Positions 57,601 through 64,000 of a DNA stretch of 64,000 bases are shown piece by piece. A program made the translations under genes and the position numbers. The stretch is from Opisthorchis felineus (lineage: Eukaryota; Platyhelminthes; Trematoda; Opisthorchiida; Opisthorchiidae). Numbering within the stretch: the stretch's first letter is position 1; each line of letters starts with the position of its first letter. A model generated the notes under the pieces. The model ran no database searches. It worked only from the letters and a program-made list of their open reading frames with translations, and was not told the origin of the DNA. Location: the NCBI GenBank assembly GCA_004794785.1, contig SJOL01007418.1, positions 135,560 to 199,559 of the forward strand, given 5' to 3'.

Positions 57601-58990
57601 TGCCATGCCTCCCGAAGGAAGCCCGAGGGCCGAGTTAATTCCAGGTTGACCAATCCTAGACAGGAGCAGTCGGGTTCGGACCACGGACCTTCTGATCAGT
57701 AAGTTCGCTCTTTAACCACTGAGCTGTGTCGATCTTTGTTTTAATGAATGGAGGCAGTGACTGATTTGGTTTGGATAGTGTGGTGCGTCTGCTGGTTTTG
57801 ACAGACGACTCCCCACAGTAAAGAGGCTAGTTACGCCCCATCAGTTGTGCTAAGCAACTGGTGCACTCGTCACACCGGGGATAATCTGAACTGATCGAGA
57901 ACTGATTTCACCGCGAGTGTACCAAGTTCTTTCAATGCATAACAGTGTTATTTCTCCTTTTCTATTATCTTTTAGGGTAAAAGACGCCGGAGCGAATCTG
58001 GTTATTTGCCAGTGGGGATTCGATGACGAGGCTAATCATCTACTTCTGCAGGAGCAACTACCAGCCGTGCGTTGGGTCGGTGGACCTGAAATCGAATTGA
58101 TTGCCATAGCCACTGGTGGCCGCATCGTACCCCGTTTCGAGGAATTGTCTTCTGACAAGCTTGGCAAGGCGGGGACAGTTCGGGAGTTATCGTTCGGTAC
58201 CACAAAGGAACGTATGCTTGTAATTGAGGACTGCGTCAACTCTAAAGCAGTTACCTGTTTCCTTCGTGGCACCTCACGAATGATGGTTGATGAAGCTAAG
58301 CGCTCGTTACACGATGCCTTATGTGTGGTCAGAAATCTTGTAAGTGTCAGTTCTTCTGTTTCGAACTGGGTTTGGTTTATGTGCTCTGCAAGAACTAGTC
58401 GTCTAGTTTGCAATTTTCCACCACCCCACTGTGTGATAATATCGATTGCCCTGGAGGTACACATCCTACCGTGTCAACAACGGCACCCTTTTGGTTCAAC
58501 TAATCTATTTTATTCCCCATTGACCAAGCCGTTTGTAGCCAGATTCATGTATTAATTTGATGGTTACGTGCTAGCGGCGTCTACCTTGATCCTTTTCACT
58601 TTTCAGGTCAGAGACTCGCGCGTTGTTGCTGGGGGTGGTGCCAGCGAGATCGCATGTGCGCTGGCCGTATCTGCAGAAGCGGATAAGGTCGAGGGAATGG
58701 AACAGTACGCAATGCGCGCCTTTGCAGACGCCCTCGAGGCCATCCCCATGGCGTTGGCCGAGAATTCGGGATTGCCACCTATTTCTACGGTCGCTGAACT
58801 GAAAGCCCGTCAGCACGCAGAAAACAACCCACATCTTGGTGTTGACTGTTTGAATCTGGGATGCAACGACATGAAAACTCTCAACATTTTAGAGACACTG
58901 AGCTCCAAACGCGCCCAAATCATGTTAGCCGTACAGCTCTGCAAAATGATCCTCAAAATCGACGACATTCGAGTCTCTGTCGATGTATAA
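45536..58990 (+). CDS. CCT5: T-complex protein 1 subunit epsilon (CCT5), 5 exons
   Basis: The coding join is 45536-45667, 45700-46124, 46159-46500, 57976-58339 and 58607-58990, giving 548 residues plus TAA (human about 541). CCT5 is one of eight paralogous subunits of the cytosolic ring chaperonin that folds actin, tubulin and other proteins using ATP. Diagnostic motifs include [12 protein letters not shown] (about 68), the nucleotide-binding [12 protein letters not shown] (about 113), [14 protein letters not shown], the subunit-specific [30 protein letters not shown] and [20 protein letters not shown], and MILKIDDIR near the end. The ATG at 45536 sits in a strong context (ggccATGg). Phases agree at all junctions and no residue expected for ATPase function is missing. 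Introns 1 and 2 are very short, intron 3 very long. Confidence 0.97.
45700..46124 (+). CDS. CCT5: CCT5 exon 2 (equatorial domain)
   Basis: Acceptor gtctttag after a 32-bp intron; donor GTAAGT, phase 2. It encodes [27 protein letters not shown] (Arg where most relatives have Ala), [20 protein letters not shown] and [14 protein letters not shown]. Confidence 0.97.
46159..46500 (+). CDS. CCT5: CCT5 exon 3 (intermediate and apical domains)
   Basis: Acceptor tgcttcag after a 34-bp intron; donor GTGAGT, phase 2. It encodes [47 protein letters not shown] and [15 protein letters not shown]. Confidence 0.97.
46690..46900 (+). repeat. Family E repeat, copy in CCT5 intron 3
   Basis: Shares with 47960-48110 the block 'ccaccgctttgcggtc.gacttttgagtcaaag' in spirit, and a preceding 'actaccgtggta..gtcgca' block. 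Direct orientation, about 1.2 kb apart. Confidence 0.5.
46901..47760. other. CCT5 intron 3, nothing identified
   Basis: No coding similarity; possibly part of the family E environment. Confidence 0.35.
47780..48115 (+). repeat. Family E repeat, longer copy
   Basis: Matches 8555-8765 (inverted) through 'cccattgagct' and 'ctggccctccaggttgggg', and matches 46690-46900 through its 3' portion. Three copies define the family. Confidence 0.55.
48328..49510 (+). mobile_element. 5'-truncated RTE-type LINE with 13-bp target duplication
   Basis: It encodes [30 protein letters not shown] (catalytic YADD of the reverse transcriptase), [36 protein letters not shown] and the C-terminal block. Stops and frameshifts occur after LNN, at SET and at HVLRM. 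The (GAT)n tail ends at 49510. The direct repeat taattcagtgctc at 48315-48327 and 49511-49523 bounds it exactly. It lies in CCT5 intron 3, sense to the gene. Confidence 0.93.
49524..50630. other. CCT5 intron 3, nothing firmly identified
   Basis: No known motif. The stretch 50190-50530 holds short frames that may be non-coding repeat. Confidence 0.35.
50633..50810 (-). mobile_element. tRNA-derived SINE
   Basis: On the minus strand: 'gagatgactcagtggttatagcg', B box 'ggttcgaaccc', and end 'gttacaactggacga'. Mild divergence. Confidence 0.92.
51140..51525. other. Assembly gap (386 N)
   Basis: Unknown bases. The right edge is a run of 19 G (51526-51544), a likely sequencing stop. No feature should be drawn across it. 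Confidence 0.98.
51526..51544. repeat. Poly-G run at the gap edge
   Basis: Nineteen G immediately after the gap and just before a SINE. It may be genuine or an assembly edge artefact. Confidence 0.8.
51543..51718 (+). mobile_element. tRNA-derived SINE
   Basis: Head 'cgagacggctcgggggttaaag' with a changed A box, B box 'ggttcgaatcc', body and end 'gctacagctgaacgg'. A T/A-rich tail follows. Confidence 0.9.
51761..51973 (+). other. Unidentified open frame, 70 codons
   Basis: Ends [20 protein letters not shown], then [15 protein letters not shown] and a stop. The composition looks protein-like, but I recognise no family, and it lies inside the CCT5 intron. It could be a captured gene fragment or chance. 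Confidence 0.2.
52560..54800 (+). mobile_element. Old RTE-type LINE copy
   Basis: In order it shows [17 protein letters not shown], then [18 protein letters not shown] (in a shifted frame), [39 protein letters not shown], a degenerate 'DQGCPL', [14 protein letters not shown] near 54160-54200, and a decayed C-terminal region to about 54750. Many stops and frameshifts. It lies in CCT5 intron 3, sense. Confidence 0.8.
55007..55112 (+). mobile_element. tRNA-derived SINE, 3'-truncated
   Basis: Head 'cgagatagctcagcggttaagg' and 'actgaccggaagg' are present. The B box is damaged, and the copy ends at 'ggcttaggcaacccgg'. Confidence 0.85.
55955..57140 (-). mobile_element. RTE-type LINE 3' part, split by a SINE
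   Basis: On the minus strand: [20 protein letters not shown] (RT YxDD with Thr for Ala), [47 protein letters not shown]. The C-terminal block follows on the other side of the SINE at 56371-56556, and the tail 'gtcaatgataatgatgac' ends near 55955. It is antisense to CCT5. With the sense copies in the same intron it offers long antisense pairing. Confidence 0.85.
56371..56556 (+). mobile_element. tRNA-derived SINE, consensus-like
   Basis: One of the best copies: A box tggctcaagtgg (one extra A), B box ggttcgaaccc, full body and end 'gctacagctgaacgatt'. It is inserted within the older minus-strand RTE copy. Confidence 0.94.
57568..57736 (-). mobile_element. tRNA-derived SINE
   Basis: On the minus strand: 'cgacacagctcagtggttaaag', B box changed to 'ggtccgaaccc', with a 10-bp internal deletion. 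It lies about 240 bp before CCT5 exon 4. Confidence 0.88.
57976..58339 (+). CDS. CCT5: CCT5 exon 4 (apical domain)
   Basis: Acceptor tatcttttag, donor GTAAGT, phase 0 out. It encodes [40 protein letters not shown] and [19 protein letters not shown]. The open frame continues past the donor by chance. Confidence 0.97.
58607..58990 (+). CDS. CCT5: CCT5 exon 5 (terminal)
   Basis: Acceptor cttttcag. It encodes [40 protein letters not shown] and [14 protein letters not shown] before TAA. The charged tail seen in vertebrates is shorter here. Confidence 0.97.
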   Translation, partial: VRDSRVVAGGGASEIACALAVSAEADKVEGMEQYAMRAFADALEAIPMALAENSGLPPISTVAELKARQHAENNPHLGVDCLNLGCNDMKTLNILETLSSKRAQIMLAVQLCKMILKIDDIRVSVDV

Positions 58991-59016
58991 TCACCCGTTT
59001 TCGGCGTTGGCTTTTA

Positions 59017-59022
59017 AATAAA
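59017..59022 (+). promoter_or_regulatory. CCT5 polyadenylation signal AATAAA
   Basis: Canonical hexamer 27 bases after the stop codon, implying a very short 3' UTR of about 45-60 bases. Confidence 0.8.
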
Positions 59023-59239
59023 CAGGTTTGAACATTGAATACCTGTTGTTCTTAGTTACCTCTTGTTAGAAGGCACTGATTTCCTCACTTTATCTAATAG
59101 TCGGATGGACCGATTTACTCTTATTTGTTTGATTACCTGTTGGGACATGTGGTCTAGACTCGGTCGGTCGTATAGTGCATGCTGGATGTAGTAGTTGTGG
59201 TGGTCGTCCGACCTTGACAGATAGAAAAAGACATACCTG

Positions 59240-62200
59240 TTACATTAGAAAAGCTGCAAAGATGAGGCTGCAAACATCCTATATATAACGATGATTGTAG
59301 CGTCTACGCCAGAAGTGATGTTCAGGGCTACGTGGCAAGGATGTATCAATTCTACTTCCCTACCTATAAATCGAATGCGACAATTCATTTTTTGTTGATT
59401 CAGGACAGGTTCCCATGGCTGACCTTGAATTTGGCATATCAAGATTTGTCATAAGATGTGTACACCATCAGGATCGACTCGATCGTCCTTTATATGGAGT
59501 GCGTTGCTCAGTCCCATTGCAATTCGATCGACTCCTCTGAGCATCTCGAACTTACTATCTTTATTCATTGACTCGAACTTTTAGTTGTTTACTAGTCTGC
59601 CCAACGTAAATTAGGTCATTATGGGTGGGAAGTTGGTTCTGTCCTCACGTTCGGTAGGGTCTTTGTGTCGTCCATCTGTAAAGTTGTGCAGATGTCTAAG
59701 TTTAACAAAACGTTTATCGATATGTACGACACTTTTGCGCTACTTTAACCGTGTCAGTAGCTTATTATATATGCGGATAAATTTGCAGGGCCAGCAGGAA
59801 TTGTCACGACGGTTGCGGAGCTGCTCTTGTAAGAATCAAGTCCATATAGTATGACAATTTTTCCCTCAGAGTGGGAACCTTCCCTTTAAGGGCCCACTGT
59901 CTGTTTGCTCTGAAATTTAATGCCAGGATTGATTTGGGAAATACCAACCCTCCAAAACAGGCAGAATTCTTTTAAAAATTAGACCCTGCAACTTCCCCAT
60001 AGGAATATTCTTTTCGGAGGTCAGGTTACGCGAATGTTGTTGGACACAATTTGGTGTCTGTTTAGCTATGGAAAACCAGGATGTTCTAACGCTATTCGAT
60101 TGGCGGCCCCCGGTATTGCTGGTACTAACCAATGAGCCTAATAACCGAGTCTGTCGTGCAAGGAGGTGGTCTTTTGGCGTGTCTTCATTACGATGCATCG
60201 TGAGATATTCCTTGTAAATTGGAATTAAGGGACGAACAACAGAAATATATTGTAGCGATTTGATTTACAGTTCCTGTGGTTGCGTGTCACGCCGTTTCTT
60301 AGGGGCGTGCTTACTTGCGAAGATCGTATGCAAATACGTAACAATGTTTTCTACTTGGCACGTCTTATTTGATAAATTCCGTGGAACTATGTCACTGAAT
60401 TTTTCCGCCTTCGATGTACGAGCCAATGGAAGCCAGCTGACGCAACATTTGTGCAACCCAGCTTAATTCTTTTTTTTTGTACCAGTAGTATGGGACGATC
60501 GCTCAAAATCTGCAGGCAGCCCGTGTTCGGGTTCGCATTACTTAAGGCTCGTCAGGTAAGCATCATGCATATGAGCTTAAAAGCTTGATTCTTGTTAAAC
60601 GATGTAGCGTGTTCATTTATTGAAGTGTTCACGATCCTTACTTCATCCACCGTTACTAACGATATGTTGAGATAGAAGCTTCGATAGCGATATAGTTGTT
60701 CTTGTATGCAGCATGTTGCACAACTTAAGGCGAAATGTTAGATAAACACTGAGGTGTATTGTAAAGGAACTTGATCTTCAAGCCATTTTCTTGGTATTGA
60801 ATGGGTGAGGAAGCTTACTTGCTGATAAGCTGTCTCACATGTGTTTTACTGCCCTCGTAAGCCTCTACTTGGGTAATTCATAGGCATTGTCACATTTGGA
60901 TGGTAGTACTCGGTAGATCGACTTCCGAGGCAGTTTTGTTTTGTTGTTTCATGTTTCCTTCAAGAAATCGATCTGGATTACCACTGATTCTTAGGGTGTT
61001 TGTAAGAAATTCTAGCCCATGTGGTAGTCTGTCGTGCATGCTTTTGTTGTTCGGTTCTGTGAGCAGCGCATATCGAATTTCGCATATGCATGTTGATAAG
61101 CTTAGGTAAACTTTCGATTCATACGCCTTGTATGCTGCCGTCAGTTCCTCCAGTAAGGCGGATATCAAAGAATTCAGGCTTTACTTCTCTCGCACTTATA
61201 GCAGAACGTGCGTTGGCAAAGGACTTTAGAGTTCTCGCAGGGTTTATTTTTTGTGCCAGAGGCATACAGTATCATCCACATAGTTAACCTAGAGTTTCAG
61301 ATGTGAAATTTCTTCTCCATGGTCTTATTTTCTGATGTAGACTGACTGTGTCGACTGAAATTGGATTAGGGGGCGATTCAATGGCAGAATCTTACACTTA
61401 TACTTTAAAAGCAGTTCTCTAAGTAGGGTCACTGAATGGCTTACTGGTGGCCGTTTTTGTGAATTTGTGCCGATGATGAAGTCCGCAGTTTCAAAAAAAA
61501 AGGATAAGAGTAAGTAGTGATGAGGGAACCCGTAATTTACCCAACAATTTCTGGTCAAAATATGTAATGGAGACAATGAAAAATATTCCGAAGACTATGT
61601 TGAGCTGAAACTGTGTACTGGCTCAAAGTGTTCACACGACCATTTGGAAATACCATAATACCAAAGTTACACATGATAATCACGGGTGGCGGAGAGAATC
61701 TAGGCTTGTGAGTTTTTGTATGGCTGTCCCACTAGACGTCAGGTTTTGAGTCTCACAGTCACTTGTGTGGTACTTATCTTGCAACTTTTCAATGTACTCT
61801 TAGGCTACTTCTTTGCGAATTGTCCCTGGTGTTGGACAAAAATTTTGTGAACACATCACTGAGTCCATCTTGCTTGCGGCTCAGTAGAACTACTCCACCA
61901 TCTTCACCCGCCTTGAAGTTGGTTAAGTTCCTATAATTTAGCTGCTCTAAAGTGTCATGGTGCATCTTGGTCAACAGGAATTCGATCTGCATCGGCAATA
62001 TGGATTAACACAGCACCGTCAACAGGATTTTCTGTTGGATATGTGTCTGCACTACTCGTCACTCAACGCTCCCATAGACTTTAGGGTTGATTGCTCGTCG
62101 TTACAAAGATTCCGAACAATACCTGGTCAGCCAACCAAATAAATCTCTCTCTTGTCATTCTGGACAGCTTGAACTTCTGAATTCCGACCCTTCAGACACA

Positions 62201-62450
62201 AAAGTATGCTCTTCTTATGTTGCAATAAGTCATTCCGACCCAGGTTCCTGTGGCGTTGTCCGTCGTTCTGCCTAGCTGCATATTTGGACCTAAACGCAGC
62301 TGGCTGTGCAGTGTAGTCGGATATGATCGGATTTGGCGACAATTTGTCATGCTGTTCTGTCACATGGTCCTTAGGCCGAAAAATTTACATCTGGTGTTGC
62401 GAGTGCATACGACCCTGAAAGATCGTTCTGCCCAAGTTTCTTCCAAAGCA
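59240..62450 (-). mobile_element. Decayed Penelope-like retroelement (RT plus GIY-YIG)
   Basis: In minus-strand order: NFKAGEDGGVVLLSRKQ (near 61900), the N-terminal RT block resembling 'KPDKG.GVV'. NYVDDTV (61285-61265) carries the YVDD catalytic motif of Penelope-type RT. LIYVGQTSKQLKVRVNE (about 59616-59566) matches the GIY-YIG endonuclease 'YIGQT.R.L..R..EH'. RIAMGLSNALHIKDDRVD follows, and KMNCRIRFIGREVELIHPC marks the C-terminus. Stops and frameshifts are frequent, so it is dead. It starts downstream of CCT5 and points toward it. Confidence 0.8.
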
Positions 62451-62609
62451 AGCATCCGGTTTACATTTTCTTGACATAACGCACTACTCATAAGGTTGCT
62501 GAGAAGTCCGATAACCAAGGAACGTCAAGAAAATCTACTGCGATAATTCGACTACCGCACTAACTGAAACACGATGCGGTCTTTGTGAAGCACATTCAGT
62601 TGAAGAATA

Positions 62610-62825
62610 CCGTCGACGAGAGATTCGGTTGAGTCCCTCTTTAGCACCAATACGGTTCGCAAATGAACATATTTCGACACCGACATACAATCTGGTCTTC
62701 GTGTAGAACATAAGGTTGACGGAAGCTGAGGAACTAGGCCTACCTCATTAATGAGCCCCAATCATGGCGAAGCTAGTAGTGGGATGCCGAAGAGCTTTCA
62801 GCAACCGTATGAGTAGTGTTGTGTT
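62610..62825 (+). repeat. Family F repeat, at the 5' side of the Penelope-like element
   Basis: Matches 2390-2585: 'gagagattcggttg', 'gcaaatgaacatatttcg', 'gaacataaggttgacggaag', 'cagcaaccgtatgagtagtg'. Its position next to the Penelope-like element suggests it is a terminal repeat of that element class. Confidence 0.6.
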
Positions 62826-62829
62826 GTGA

Positions 62830-64000
62830 TACTTGTATACATTCACAAAACCTACCCACCAGCAGAGTTCTCGTACAAAACGGAATGATTTCAGTCCCCG
62901 AAGCTATCCTTAAAATGGTTGAATTCAGTGTTCTTCACCAGCGGTCGCTGATATTAGTTTTGCGAGCACGTAAATCATGCATAAGAGCCATTTTTAAACT
63001 CAGAACACAAGTTGACAAAAGTCAGTATTTTCGTTATCTCTTCTGGTCAAAAGAGATCAAGAGATTGCAAAACTGGAGGCAAGTGGGACGTACGAATAGA
63101 ATGAAATAAATAGAAACCGGAATCTGTGGGCGTAAGGGTGAAAACTGTTTAAGTCACGATTCACTGACCCGAGTGACTAGCAGTCGCGTAGACAGATCAT
63201 GAAAGTCTCAATGCGTGTACGAACGCTTCCTGAGTGCACAGTCTTTGGTTGCTCGAGCGAATCGCAATTGTCTCAGCTGTGACCATTGATATTAAATGGA
63301 TCTGGATAAACAGAGAGGCGCTTGGTACATCATTCTAAAAGCGGTGTTAGGATTAAGCACACGGCTTGTGGTTCAGCCAATTGAGTGACCACTGCGCTGG
63401 CAATGGAACCCTCTGATCAGGTAGTCAGCCAAAACGGGTTATGCTCATTTATGCTTTTGCACAATTGCCCTGTCATATGTCCTATGTGGTTTGGTGTACA
63501 TTGGTAAGAGAAGTAGTCTACCCTGCAGTAATAAAAACACTGCTTACTCAGTCAGCTGCTGTTAGTGATTTTCGCACGAGTTCTACTGAACAACAGAAAA
63601 TCAAGGTACGGCAATGTGGCTATATTGTGTGCTTCCTCTACATTGACTGATTCCGGCTGCTCCCGTCGAGTGTATGCAAAATGGGTAGCGTTTTTCGCGG
63701 CAAACTGGGTAAACTCTATGCTCATAACGTCGACTCGTTCGTTCTCCGCAAAACCAAATGGTAAGAGGAGCGATTTCACTCCATGCATCTTTGTTGATGC
63801 TCCTGGCATTTCCAGAAACATTCATCCCTCAAGGGCAATTTTTTTGACGGACTCCGTTTGTAGTAACCATGGCGTGGTTTCACTGTATTCTGACGGAATC
63901 ATGAATGATTGTGCAATTATGTATACCAGAAAATGCCTCCGGGATTGCCATAACCGTCCGAACATCTGTAACGATTGTTGACGTGTCAAAATTGAACAGA
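62830..64000. other. Nothing identified
   Basis: A 138-codon plus-strand frame at 63565-63981 overlaps two antisense frames and shows no motif I recognise. The window ends inside this stretch. Confidence 0.35.

Overview
This is a piece of a repeat-rich animal genome. Two conserved multi-exon genes with GT-AG introns, sense-plus-antisense non-LTR retrotransposons, tRNA-derived SINEs and Penelope-like elements point to a flatworm, most likely a digenean trematode. From memory, the SINE family resembles one I associate with opisthorchiid liver flukes (Clonorchis/Opisthorchis). That species-level guess is not proven here.

Genes. (1) A complete myotubularin-family phosphoinositide 3-phosphatase of the MTMR6/7/8 type lies on the minus strand. 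I assembled 14 exons from 37847 down to 13813. They total 2535 nt, all phases are compatible, and they encode 844 residues plus a stop. The last two exons are less certain than the first twelve. (2) CCT5, the epsilon subunit of the cytosolic chaperonin TRiC/CCT, lies on the plus strand. Five exons run from 45536 to 58990 and encode 548 residues. Its first two introns are only 32 and 34 bp, whereas the third is about 11.5 kb and packed with transposon debris. The genes are divergent, with about 7.7 kb between the start codons. They share no obvious pathway.

Layout. 1-13.8 kb: no recognisable gene; decayed repeats, a SINE carrying a 50-bp nested retrotransposon tail, and a perfect 900-bp (ATC)300 tract ending at an ambiguous base. 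13.8-37.8 kb: the myotubularin gene, with SINEs, foldback elements and RTE-type LINE copies in its introns. These include a 213-bp perfect palindrome with hammerhead-ribozyme-like motifs on both strands. They also include a 311-bp inverted repeat that brackets exon 4. 37.8-45.5 kb: intergenic, with an LTR-like stretch and a frameshifted CR1-like LINE ending about 200 bp before CCT5. 45.5-59 kb: CCT5, its large intron holding several RTE fragments (one with a clear 13-bp target duplication), SINEs and a sequence gap. 59.2-62.8 kb: a decayed Penelope-like element on the minus strand, with YVDD reverse transcriptase and GIY-YIG signatures. 62.8-64 kb: nothing recognised.

Most of the non-genic DNA comes from a few families: a tRNA-derived SINE (13 copies seen), an RTE-type LINE with a (GAT)n tail, a palindromic hammerhead-like family, a second foldback family, and two non-coding families labelled D and E here. 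All identities come from reading and from family knowledge; no database search was run.
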